From assembly GCA_009667805.1 (NCBI GenBank), contig CM019063.1, positions 406,974,959 to 407,038,958 of the forward strand: DNA of 64,000 nucleotides, in the 5' to 3' direction. A program made the translations under genes and the position numbers. The DNA is from Leptobrachium leishanense. Taxonomy: Eukaryota; Chordata; Amphibia; Anura; Megophryidae. Positions within the stretch are counted from its first letter, which is position 1. Every line of letters starts with the position of its first letter. This document shows, one piece after another, positions 10,262 to 22,532 of the stretch. A model generated the notes under the pieces. It did no database searches and was not told the origin of the DNA. It saw nothing but the letters and a program-made list of their open reading frames with translations.

Positions 10262-10987
10262 CAGTGTTTCCCAAACCTGTCCTCGGGACCCTCAACCAGG
10301 CCAGATTTTGCAGATCCCCTTGGGGAAGTAAAGACTGAATCCTGCAATCACTGAGCAGCAAATCATATCACCTGTGCTGTGCTTCAGATAACTGTCAAAC
10401 ATAGAAACATAGAAAATGTCGGCAGATAAGAACCTTTCAGCCCATCTAGTCTGCCCAATTACATGGATACTTGACCTGGATTTATCTTTTGTTTAGGATA
10501 GCCTTATGCCTATCCCATGCCTGCTTAAATTCAATTACTGTTTTGGCCTCTACCACTTCTACTGGAAGGCTGTTCCATGTATCCACCACCCGCTCAGTAA
10601 AATAATGCTTCCTGATGTTACTTTTAAACCTTTGCCCCTCTAATCTAAGACTATGTCCTCTTGTTTTGCTATTTTGTTTCCTTTTAAATATACTCCCTTC
10701 CTCTACCTTGTGGATTCCCTTTACGTATTTAAATGTTTCTATCATATCTCCTCTGTCTCGTCTTTTTTCCAAGCTGTACATGCTAAGATCATTAAGCCTT
10801 TCCTGGTAACTTTTCTCCTTCAAGCCGTACACCATTTTAGTAGCCCTTCTCTGAACTCTCTCTAAGATGTCTATATCCTTCTGGAGATACGGTCTCCAGT
10901 ACTGCACACAGTACTCCAAACCTTCCAAACCTGTACTTCCAAACCTGGTGAGGCAGAGGGTCCTGAGGACAGGTTTGGGAAACACTG
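10262..10987. mobile_element. hAT-type MITE with 8-bp target duplication, split by a LINE
   Basis: Termini are CAGTGTTTCCCAAACC at 10262 and GGTTTGGGAAACACTG ending at 10987. The 8-bp flanks CTCTACTC (10254-10261) and CTCTACTC (10988-10995) are identical, the length expected for hAT transposition. About 10397-10925 is a nested LINE. A diverged relative lies at about 16888-17036 on the other strand. Confidence 0.92.
10397..10925 (-). pseudogene. CR1/Rex1-like non-LTR retrotransposon, 5'-truncated ORF2 end and 3' UTR
   Basis: The minus-strand frame reads LEYCVQYWRPYLQKDIDILE, RVQRRATKMVYGLKEKSYQE, SLEKRRDRGDMIETFKYVKG and VVDTWNSLPVEVVEAKTVIE. This is the C-terminal region downstream of the reverse transcriptase in CR1-group LINEs (Rex1/Babar style). 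The 3' UTR contains TTGGGCAGACTAGATGGGC and ends in TATGTTTC repeats, the usual tail. It is inserted within the hAT MITE at 10262-10987. Subfamily is uncertain. Confidence 0.82.
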
Positions 10988-11721
10988 CTCTACTCCATGG
11001 ATGGATCACTATGAAGAGGAAGAACAGTTGAAAAAGTTGAAAAATAGCCCTCTGTAATATCATCCTTATATCTCAGTCTCCTTTTATTCAACCAAGTAAG
11101 AGTTCAGGCAGCAGGAGAAGCACCTGCACTGTGGCTTTCATGCTCTCCAGGGTCATCATTCCATTGGTGTAGACATCTATGACAACAGAAGTGAGTGTCT
11201 AATCATATTCTTTTTCTAATGAGAAGTGAAATAAAAAACCTCTACATTTGATAGCCATTTGGCTTTCACAAGCGAGCTATAAATTTGAATTCCCTACTTA
11301 ATGAGCTAACAGGAACCTGACCATGACAAGTTCCCTTCAAAAACTTTAAATTACAAGGATCTATTGGATCTACAAGGATGAATTGGAAAATGATCCTTGT
11401 AATTCATCATTAACCCAGAATGTGCAGTTAACTAGCGCAACCAAGCCTTTTTAATGCAGTTATGTTGATACAGTATAGTTTCCAATTGTCCCAGTTTTCC
11501 TAGGAAGTTCCAACATTTATGCTCTTAAACCTTGGGGGTTAATTGTCCCTGGACTCTAACCTTTATTCCTCCATTGCAAAATCAAATGCCACGAAAGAAC
11601 TAATGTTCAGGACACTGAGCACAAACCGGGCACAGTATTGGAAAAAAAAAAGAACTCTCGGCAGCTGTTAGGTGACTCTTTTTAATACAAAACACTGGAT
11701 TAAACATTCTAAATAAAGATA

Positions 11722-12429
11722 GGGCCAGATCACACCCGGGATGCTAAGATCAGCGCTCAAGCTGTACAGCTGTGCCTAATATTAACTCATCCTATTCCAT
11801 CCAAGATGCTAACTCAGCTTGTGTCTCTGATGTAGAGTCTGGTTACTGTACATTAACGTCTCCTATACAATGTATAGGAGATGTTAATGCGCCCCTATCA
11901 GAAGGGGAACGAGCTATTCCAACTTTCTCATTCTCAAACTGCACCCGACCTTATTCAGAAATAAATAATGTCTTTCACAGGCTGGTGTTAAGTGATTGCG
12001 CTTCAGTACAGTTGCTCAACACATAAATCTAACCCCACCAAAAATCCCTTTCCTCCAATCCCTTGGTGCAGAAAGTCAAGCGGTCTGCCACCTCTTCACT
12101 CCTTGGGAAGCTGACCACTGGGAACAGATCGTTCCCACAGTTCCTCTGCGTATCTCTACGCCGTCCCAGCCAGATCTCACTCGCAGATCTCACTCGAGAT
12201 CACATCCTCCTCCATGGAGTCCGAGGGACGGCTGGAACTGATATCAAAGCGCTGCTGGTGTTATCCGGAGGCTCGTAGTACTGTATTACGCTTCGAGCTG
12301 TTGAGAACGTGGCTTGGTCGTAATACAGTTGTTAAGGAATGGGATGAGCCACAAATATAAAACGGCTGACGTAAATGTTTTCCATTTGCATCTTAACATC
12401 TTAAGTTGTTTTAAGTTGTGATCTGGCCC
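11722..12429. mobile_element. GGGCC-ended foldback element with ATA target duplication
   Basis: Left end GGGCCAGATCACA, right end TGTGATCTGGCCC. The flanking triplets are ATA (11719-11721) and ATA (12430-12432). No transposase. Belongs to the same structural group as the elements at 18213, 51563, 56623 and 62771, which also start GGGCC or a close variant and have 3-bp duplications. Confidence 0.83.
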
Positions 12430-13092
12430 ATAGAATTTAGCATTTATAAAAGTATGGATTTTTAGTCCTGATTAGGTTTTTTCCAATAGTTGCAAGTTTT
12501 GAACAATACTGTTCTTTAAAGCTTATTATTAGAAATTAAACACATTACATATACAGGGACAGATTGCGTCAAAAACCAGCAAGAGCCCAAACAACAGGAC
12601 CCAAGCATGTATTATACAGGAGAGGGACCAGCCATGAGTGTATTTGGGCCATTGATGAGTTTGTATGGGTCACCCATGGGTGGGGATTTGGGCACCCCTG
12701 TGGCCTCTGACTGCTCTTTACGGCTAGTATGAGATTGTATGTATCTTTCTCTCTCTATATATATACAGTATATATGTATATACAGTAATATATAAAAAAA
12801 ATTATTAAATTTTTTTCTTCTCCGCAATTACAGAACGTGTTTTGAGGGCTATTTTAATCCAGAATTTACAAAAATCTAATACAGAAACCTGTTTAGTAAA
12901 GTTATCCACACAAGAAAATATATACCGTATATACTCGGGTAGAAGCCGACCCGTGTATAAGCCGACCCCCCCTACTTTTTCCCAAAAAACCTGTGAAAAC
13001 TTATTGACTCGCGTATAAGCCTAAGTGGGAAATGCAGCAGCCACTGGTAAATTTAAAAAATAAAAATAGATACCAAAAAAATAAATATTTAA

Positions 13093-13680
13093 TGGATATT
13101 GCCCCAGCTCTCACATGGATATTGCCCCAGCTCTCACATGGATATTGCCCCAGCTCACACATGGATATTGCCCCAGCTCTCACATGGATATTGCCCCAGC
13201 TCTCACATGGATATTGCCCCACCTCACACATGGATATTGCCCCAGCTCACACATGGATATTGCCCCAGCTCACACATGGATATTGCCCCAGCTCTCACAT
13301 GGATATTGCCCCAGCTCATACATGGATATTGCCCCAGCTCAAGGATATTGCCCCAGCTCACACATGGATATGCCCCAGCTCACACATGGATATGCCCCAG
13401 CTCACACATGGATTTGCCCCAGCACATGGATATGCCCCAACTCACACATGGATATGCCCCAGCTCATGGATTTGCCCCAGCTCATGGATATGCCCCAGCT
13501 CACACATGGATTTGCCCCAGCTCATGGATATGCCCCAGCTCACACATGGATTTGCCCCAGCTCATGGATATGCCCCAGCTCACACATGGATTTGCCCCAA
13601 GCTCATGGATTTGCCCCAGCTCTCACCTGGATATTGCCCCAGCGGCAGCCAGCTCTCACATGGATACTTGCCCCAGCTCC
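13093..13680 (+). repeat. 24-bp minisatellite inside the 12925 element
   Basis: Units of CACATGGATATTGCCCCAGC plus CTCT or CTCA, 24 bp when complete, later shortening to about 17-23 bp units with TTGCCCCAGCTCATGGA. Because 24 is a multiple of three, all three frames stay open for about 200 codons. The resulting His/Pro/Trp-rich proteins are not genes. Confidence 0.93.
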
Positions 13681-13751
13681 GGATCCAGCAGGGGTTGAGG
13701 GGGCCCAGATGCCGGGCAGCGGGAGTGCCTGCCCAGTCCTGAAAAGCATGA

Positions 13752-13908
13752 GTCTGTCCGTGTTGAAGGGGATGCGGCTGCGTGTGTGCGCAGGTCACGC
13801 GGTCCGGCCAGTCAGGTGGTACAGAGACTCAGTACCACCTGATTAGCCGGACCACGTGACCGGCTGCGCCTGCACGCAGTCGCATCCCCTTCAACACGGA
13901 CAGACTCA
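13752..13908. repeat. Long hairpin-forming palindrome
   Basis: CTGTCCGTGTTGAAGGGGAT pairs with ATCCCCTTCAACACGGACAG, and the inner GTCAGGTGGTAC pairs with GTACCACCTGA. It is the internal inverted repeat of the 12925-13995 element. Confidence 0.85.
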
Positions 13909-14025
13909 CGCTGTTGACTCGGGTATAAGCCGAATCGCTTTTTTTTTACTCAAAATCTGAGTAAAAAAACTCGGCTTATACCCGAGTATATACGGTATGT
14001 AATATGCTAACACAGAATATCCTAA

Positions 14026-14933
14026 CAGGGTTATTCAAAGAGCTCCGAATTGTGGCCGAAAGGTAACCGAACGCTGAAATTCAGGGTACGCTTACCTTTC
14101 CTGGCCTTTCGGCTATTCAGAGAGCAGGCAGTTCGCCTAATGCTGGCGAATTGCCTGCACATACATTGCCTGTTCGGTGCCTGTTTGAGGGCAGTGAAAT
14201 CCCCATAGAGAAGCAATGCTTTGTCTATTCAGAGAGCAAAAACCAGCAGTGAAAAGTTGCCGAATTGCCTTGCTGTTCGGTGGTTTCATTCGACAGGTTT
14301 ATTTCAGGAGAATCCCATAGGCGTCAATGTTAAAAATAATCCCGTTTTAACCCAATATCTAATAAACCGTTGATTATAATATTCTGCAGTAAAAAGTCTC
14401 TTTATTTATAGATTTTTTTTTTTAGGATCTTGTAAGCATTTTTCAGGATTTTTTTGCCAAAATATTTTTTTTTCCGTTTGTTTTTTTATATTGTTTTTTC
14501 TTTTTTCTGTAACAGCCCTTCTTATTATCATTCATTGGACCTTATATGTAAATTCCAGACATTTTTCTTCTGTAGTTTCTTTTGCAAACAGCGTTTAACT
14601 TTTCAAACATTCAAGTGTACGGTTTTTTTTTTGTCTGCGATGTCGACTTCTTCCAGCGGCTGCGCTGCGTGTGATCGGCTCCTGCTCAGGTTTCTCCGGT
14701 GTGTTCGGCGGGTTAATCCAGATGTTTTTGCGGGTTTCGGTGTGCGTTCGCTGGGTTTTGTGGTGAGTGTTCGTCGGGTTTGCGGAGGCTTTTCCCTGCA
14801 TTACGACGGCCCTGTGGTGCTTGCTGAATACAACGCAGGGTCGCGAAATTGGATCGCCAAATATCACCGAATTGAAGAGAACGAAAAGTCACCGAACATG
14901 CGGTGACTTTTCGATTCTCTTTGAATAACCCTG
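14026..14933. mobile_element. CAGGGTTATTC family, 0.9-kb form, with TAA target duplication
   Basis: Complete copy of 908 bp: CAGGGTTATTCAAAGAG at 14026 and CTTTGAATAACCCTG ending at 14933, flanked by TAA (14023-14025) and TAA (14934-14936). Same interior as the 2316 copy. No transposase frame; the 150-codon frame over its centre is low-complexity and not conserved in form between copies. Confidence 0.9.
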
Positions 14934-15203
14934 TAAGTAAACATTGCAAACACAAACAATGAGTAATGTACATTGATAGATCCAAAGTTGTGCAACTACT
15001 GGCAATTTAAAGGGCACCTGTACATGACTGGAGGATGATCCTCCTGCTTACAGCTGTCAGTCACTGCCACCATTGATAGCCTAACCGTGACTGGGAACAA
15101 CTCCAAATATTTATATGAAATAAATGAGATATATATATATATATATATTTTAGCAAAAGATACTGTTGTGCTGTAAGCAGGGGATGAATAATGAATTCCC
15201 TTA

Positions 15204-15629
15204 GGCTGGGGTCAGACGAGCGTAGTGTTCACATCCGTGATTGCGCCTAAAAGTACGTCCGTGATAGCATGACAGGAAGCCCATTGGAGCCTGACACATG
15301 AAGTATGTCCGCACTGAACTGCGGACGCACAACGGCCGCGGCCCACGGACGCAAGGCAGGCAAGAACGTACAATCCCTAGAACGGCCGCACAAAGTGCGC
15401 TGCGTCCACAACGTCCGCATAGCTTTGTGTGTGAGTGATGAACGTGGTCACTGCATTTATACGTCCAGCATTTTTGACGGACAAAATGGTTTTTCATTTT
15501 AATTTATTTTCTCTCCTACATCCTTCAGTGAATAAACGGACTCTGGCCACTACTGTGTCTTCCGTACTGACGTACGTCCGTGTGCAAGGATGCACAGTCC
15601 GTAGAAATCACGCTCGTCTGACCCTAGCC
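15204..15629. mobile_element. Foldback DNA transposon, GGCTGGGGTCAGACG family (copy 2)
   Basis: Termini GGCTGGGGTCAGACGAGCG and CGCTCGTCTGACCCTAGCC, with long inverted arms rich in ACGTCCGT words. Flanks are TTA and TAA. Non-coding. Confidence 0.88.
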
Positions 15630-16194
15630 TAACTGATAAAACCGAACAAAAGAAATGCTACTGTCTGAAGCAAATCGAGACTCTCTTCAATAGGTAAAAA
15701 GGCCCAGAAAATATTTTTTGATAAGATTCACTTTGAAGAATGCCTTGTGAAGTGACCATGGACCTTAAAATATATGTTAAAAGTAATTCTAAAAGAGAAT
15801 TTTAACATACAATATTACTACTATTGTGCCAACAAGCCCTAAAAGCCAGCTGAATCTGTGTGAATTTCTCTGTATAATATATATCACAGGACAGGGATGT
15901 CGTATGCAGAAGTAATTATTTTGAAAAAGTATTATGTTCTCGTCACGTCAATTAGTGCAATAAACTTTACTACAAGCTCATTAGCATTTCAAATTGATTC
16001 CATACCTCTGTCAAGCTGATTTTTCAAACTTTTAAGATTATTTCACCGCGGGCCACCCAGGACAAACTAACCAGGAATAATTAGGCAAAAATATAATTGG
16101 CTGGGAGGTTTCATTGGGAACTTGTTGCTCAAAGGGAAAGCATAAGCTTCTGCCTGGCTTTGTATGGGCTAGTAATTCCCATGTGAATTACTAA

Positions 16195-16364
16195 CAGGGT
16201 TATTCAGAGAGAGGTGAAAACCAGGAGAATGACTGGAGAAGTGAAAATTCTAGGTCAAAATAGCCAAACCAGAAAAATTCTCCCATTTATCTCACTTTCC
16301 AAATCAGCTATTTGGTCTAGATTGTTCTCTTCTCCTGGTTTTCACCATTCTCTGAATAACCCTG
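16195..16364. mobile_element. Palindromic MITE, CAGGGTTATTC short form
   Basis: Complete palindrome of 170 bp with CAGGGTTATTCAGAGAGAGG and its complement. A second copy follows only 54 bp downstream. Flanks are TAA and AAG, so the duplication has decayed or never formed. Confidence 0.88.
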
Positions 16365-16418
16365 AAGTAGTTTTGTTCACAGTTCCTCTTGTGGTTTGAA
16401 CAACTGTAATCAAACTAT

Positions 16419-16587
16419 CAGGGTTATTCAGAGAGAGGTGAAAACTAGGAGAATGAACAATCTAGACCAAATAGATGATTTGGAAAGTGAGAGAAGTTGG
16501 AGGATTTTTCTGGTTTGGCTATTTTGACCTAGAATTTTCACTTCTCCAGTCATTCTCCTGGTTTTTACCTCTCTCTGAATAACCCTG
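16419..16587. mobile_element. Palindromic MITE, CAGGGTTATTC short form, with TAT target duplication
   Basis: Complete palindrome of 169 bp. TAT at 16416-16418 and TAT at 16588-16590 form a 3-bp duplication. Paired with the neighbouring copy at 16195. Confidence 0.9.
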
Positions 16588-16887
16588 TATGTAAAATTTC
16601 ACAAAATTAAATTACAGTCTGCAAAATCTAATTTAGTAGAAAATAAAATGTAATGGCTGAATATTTGTGGGTCTCCCTTATTACTCACCTTTATCCACCA
16701 CCATACAGCCAATAAATGATGTGTCATTGCTGTAAAGGTGACACAAAGGGGCTGTTAATACAGTGGATAGGTTGACAGTGATGGGAAAAGACAATACTGT
16801 ATACCAGACCCTACTTTTGTACATTAATGGGTTGCAGGGATTCAGCTACTGATTTGGTAGGTCTTCACAGATATGCAGTACTCCCAA

Positions 16888-17036
16888 CAGGTCAGGTTTT
16901 CCAGTTATCTGAAGCACAGCACAGGTGATATGATTTGCTGCTCAGTGATTGCAGGATCAGTCTGCATTTCCCCAAGGAGATCGGCAAAACCTGGCCTGTT
17001 GGGGATACTTGAGGACCACGGTTGGGAACCACTGGT
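16888..17036 (-). mobile_element. hAT-type MITE, diverged relative of the 10262 element
   Basis: On the minus strand it starts CAGTGGTTCCCAACC and continues GCCAGGTTTTGCCGATCTCC and GCAGCAAATCATATCACCTG, closely matching the left half of the 10262 element. The other terminus is degraded. Confidence 0.78.
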
Positions 17037-17292
17037 GTAGAGGAAAGAGTTGCTGCTGGTGAAGAGTTCAGACCAGGATTCAAACTTGCTCTTTTACTAG
17101 TAGACCAGCAATGTTACCACTTGGCTTGAGATCTACCCTGTAAGCATTTACATTACCATACATATAAGGGGATTTTATGTTGTCCGAGTGGTGGAAATCA
17201 CAGGAATGCACAAAGTGCTGTAGCATACAATAAGTGAGCAGAACAATACACTGAAAGCGTGTTCTAAGCCACAACAATGAAAAATTTATTCG

Positions 17293-17293
<1 letters not shown>

Positions 17294-17349
<56 letters not shown>
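17294..17349. repeat. (TA)n microsatellite
   Basis: An uninterrupted TA run of about 56 bp. Shorter runs are at 1309-1336, 8322-8342, 8503-8534, 8751-8775 and 15129-15149. Confidence 0.98.
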
Positions 17350-17354
<5 letters not shown>

Positions 17355-18504
17355 AACTATATAATGTACAAATTTATAGATTTTCTCATTATGTAATCCC
17401 TTATTCGTTTATAAAATGTCTTACCAGGAAGAAATATATTGGGATTTAATTTGTTATCAAGTATGCTAGGAAATTGATATATTAATTCCTTAACATAGTT
17501 CTCTCTTATACAAAGAATGTATAAGTTTCAGAGCCGCGACACTTTTTGATGGTTTGGTTCACTGGACATTTAATAGAAAGATGATCGAAACAAGACCGGA
17601 AATAAGAAGCTGCTTCAGTAACTGATTTTTTTGAAAAATCAATAACCCCGTTGGACATCGCATCCATTAGTATCCATTCATGTTATAATTTCAATTACAT
17701 AATCAAATATTCATAAAATCAAGATCTTAGGTCTTGCCATTTAGGCTCAGTTATGTTCATACCAATAAACCTTTAAGAAAATGCAAGAAATTTGAGGGAT
17801 TGCCCAGTCTTGGCTCTGAACGGTAGGGTAGCACTAATTTTACTTGAATCCTTTTTCAGCGTTACATGAATACTGGAGCAGTTGAGCTGACACATACAGA
17901 ATAAAGGATACTTTAGATAACATGGCATACAAAGAATGCAGACATACATTTGGCATATATAAGGCCTGGAGCCAGCCACCAAATGCACAAACCCCAGCTA
18001 GCCAGTGCAGACTCTAACACTTAACATGTGCTCCCCAGAAGTCTAATAATAACCAACACATGCTGTAATTGCTTGAAGAATTTCTATAGCCGCAGCACTG
18101 ACTACACGGTATTTATAACAGGAGCCACAAGTTTCATTTTACTTTTTTTAAATAAATAAAGAGAAGTATATTGTTACCAGTAATGTTCAGTCTGCTCTCC
18201 GTAAAAGCCCTAGGGCCCTATTACAATCTTTGCACAAAAACGCTTGCGCAGCGAGTTAATTTGTGCGTGAAGCGCGTTAAACGTTAATGCACGTAAATTA
18301 ACGCTGGTATTACAATCCAAGCGCATTTTTTCATCCGTCGAAAAATTGCGCACGGAAAACGGACGTTCAAAAACACGTGCGCATTAAGGTTGCGCGGAGA
18401 AATCAGTGTGCGGACTGTTTTTTCACGCAATTCAGCCAATCAGAATTAAAACCACAATTGTCTCCCGTTAAGTTTTTGCGCCTGCCAAAATCAATCTGAG
18501 TATA

Positions 18505-20121
<1,617 letters not shown>

Positions 20122-20764
20122 TATATGCTGCAGCAGTAATAAAAACACGCACAACGCTTCTCCATTTTATTGTTTGGGTATGCGTAGAATGTGTAACTAT
20201 ACTTTGCTGTATTATTTTTTTTTTTGGTGCTGGTGTATTTGGTTTCGGCCAGAACGTTCAGATTTGCCGTTACCACCAGCTTTTAAAAGACGTTAAAATT
20301 ATGCGTGCAAACGTTGTGCGTTAAAAACTGCATAGATTGTAATACCATCCGTGTACCAGCGCACAAACGCATTTGCGCTCACAATGTTAAGTATAGGATG
20401 CGCGCAGTACAGTACGCTTGCAAAGGGTTCGCGCAGGTCCACCTGCGGTAGACGTCATGCATGCGTTTGTTGCGCTGACTTTGTAATACGACATTCAGCG
20501 CAAAGGGTTTTGCCCCTTGCGTTAATGCGTTTTTGCGCATGCGTTAACGTTTGCGTGAAGAATGTAATAGAGCCCTTAAAGTTTTATACATCGAAGGGCT
20601 TACATGATACTGTTTGTATCACAGCATGGATGTTCAATTTTATGGTAATATTGTGAGTTCTGTAAGATTGTAACTGATATGAGAGCATCAAACGTTCAGC
20701 AGTCAAACAATGTTCTATTATTACAGTGTATTCACTACTGGAATTTAGTTTTGTTGTAGCTTTA

Positions 20765-21212
20765 GGCTGGGGTCAGACGAGCGCAGTTATGACGTCCGTG
20801 TTGCCGCACATTTGTACGTCCGTGGCAGCATAGCATTCTGACCAATGGAGCCCCACACACGAAGTACGTCCGCACGGAAGTGCGGATGCATGGCGGACAC
20901 GGCAAACGGACGCAGGTTAGGCAAGAACGTAATACTGCTAGAACGGACGTGCGGAGTGCGTCACGTCTGCAACGTCCGTGTAGCTTTGTGTGTGAGTGAT
21001 GAAACGAGGTCAGATGGACTGCATTTATACGTCCAGCATTTTTGACGGACAGAATGTTTTTCATTTTAATTTATTTTCCCTGCTACATCAGTCAAAAAAT
21101 CCGTCAGTGAAAAAAACGGACTGTTTGGTCACTACCTTGTCGTCAGTCAGTAAGTACGTCCGTACTGCACGGACGCACAGTCCGTACAAAATGCGCTCAT
21201 CTGACCCTAGCC
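20765..21212. mobile_element. Foldback DNA transposon, GGCTGGGGTCAGACG family (copy 3), TTA target duplication
   Basis: Termini GGCTGGGGTCAGACGAGCG and GCGCTCATCTGACCCTAGCC. TTA at 20762-20764 and at 21213-21215 form a 3-bp duplication. CGGACGTAC-rich arms as in the other copies. Confidence 0.9.
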
Positions 21213-21300
21213 TTACTATCCATTTTATCCACCATTAAACCCCTTACCATTTAAAAAAAAAAACATAAGACCACTGCTTTGATTTTATTTTAGATTTTAA

Positions 21301-22528
21301 CCACTTCGATGCTGAGGACCGCGCTCAGCGCGTCCTCAGCATTCCCGCTGGTATGCGGAGGACGCGCTGAGCGCGTCCTCCCATTGGGGTCAGCGTTCGG
21401 CCGGGTTCCGGCCGATCGCTGGCCCCTCCGGTGCGGGCTGACATCCTGGATGTCAGCCCGGCATCCGGAACAGCAGCCGCCGGAATTTGGTGTCATCGCG
21501 GCAGCGCGATGACACCAAATTCAAGCGCCCCCCCCGCATGTGCGGAGGAGGCGCCTGAAAGGGAGGGGGGAGGTCCTTCGGACCACTCTCCCTCCCGATC
21601 GGCGGCTCTGCGGGGGTTAACCCAGGCATCATTTGGAAGGGCACAGCCTGCCCTTCCAAATGATGCCTGGCATTAACCCCTGGGGAGCTGGATCGCAAAT
21701 CGGCGCTGAAAAGCGCCGGTTCGCAATCCTTTCCCGGAGCTGGCCGACATCTTGGATGTCGGCCAAGCCTCCGGGAACTCCCCCTGAGGACTGGCGTCAT
21801 CGTGCGTAGCACGATGACGCCAGTCCTAGAGTTAACCCTTAACTGCCACCAACGGTGGAGATAGGGAGTTCCAATGAACTCCCTATCTCCCGATCCGTGG
21901 CAGTTAGGGGTTACATTTTGGTATGGTTGGATCGGCCAGAGCATGGCCGTTCCAACGATACCAAACATGAAAGTGAAAAAAGTTGTAAAAAAAAATGAAA
22001 AATAAAAATAAAAAAAATTAAAAAAAATTATAAAAAAAAATAAACACTTTTTTTTTATTTTTTTTGGTTTGTTAGTGTAGCAATATTGTTCCCATTTCAA
22101 TTATAATGTGAACAATGATGCTGCACTAACGATTTTTGTATGCGGTGCGTTTGTTAAAAATAGTGTAATTTTCCCCAAAAAAAAATGTAACGAGACCCCA
22201 TCTCTAATTTTTTTAACAAGCGCACCCCATACAAAATATAACCGCAATTGCTCGCATGTTAAAATGTGAAAAAAAACACTTTACACATTGTAAATTATTG
22301 AAAATACATATTTTTATTGCATTTTTTGTTATAATATACAGACATGACATAACGTATACATATAATAATGACATATTATGAATCTACCGAGTCTGACGGA
22401 AAGAACGATATATAATATGTCTGGGTCATATACTAAAATAAGCCTTCAAAACACGTTTAAACATGATGCGCAAAACAGGTAAAAATGACCTCAGCACAGG
22501 GGCGGGAAAAGCCTCAGCAGCGAAAGGG
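21301..22528. mobile_element. TTAA-flanked palindrome-rich element (copy 1)
   Basis: Ends CCACTTCGATGCTGAGG and CCTCAGCAGCGAAAGGG, flanked by TTAA at 21297-21300 and 22529-22532. The left 650 bp consist of consecutive short palindromes, for example GGCTGACATCCTGGATGTCAGCC, a 43-bp one at 21626-21668, and one centred near 21805 (GCGTCATCGTGC/GCACGATGACGC). The right half is AT-rich and shared with the 26553 copy. TTAA targets fit piggyBac or Kolobok elements. No transposase. Confidence 0.87.
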
Positions 22529-22532
22529 TTAA

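Larger units (their letters stand above)
12925..13995. mobile_element. DNA transposon with CCGTATATACTCGGG termini and TA flanks
   Basis: Left terminus CCGTATATACTCGGGTAGA (TA at 12923-12924); right terminus ACCCGAGTATATACGG (TA at 13996-13997). TATAAGCCGAC-type words lie inside both ends. The TA flanks fit a Tc1/mariner-like target, but the superfamily is unproven. The interior holds a 24-bp minisatellite and a long palindrome (13752-13908). Confidence 0.78.

Noticed and set aside
10482..11063. A 193-codon host gene
   Set aside because: The frame fuses hAT MITE sequence with a truncated LINE ORF2 end; it is a chimera of two repeats.
13032..13846. Three overlapping open frames of 199-243 codons
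   Set aside because: They are produced by the 24-bp minisatellite, whose unit length keeps all frames open; no start context, domain or codon bias.
14454..14906. A 150-codon gene
   Set aside because: Lies entirely in the 0.9-kb CAGGGTTATTC element; poly-T-derived Phe runs, and related copies do not keep the frame.
17560..17640. Another hammerhead (GATGATCGAAAC)
   Set aside because: No CUGANGA core, no stem II between core parts and no stem I pairing.
21309..22100. Overlapping frames of up to 215 codons in the TTAA elements
   Set aside because: GC-rich palindromic DNA is open on both strands; frames are not kept between the 21301 and 26553 copies beyond the shared repeat sequence.
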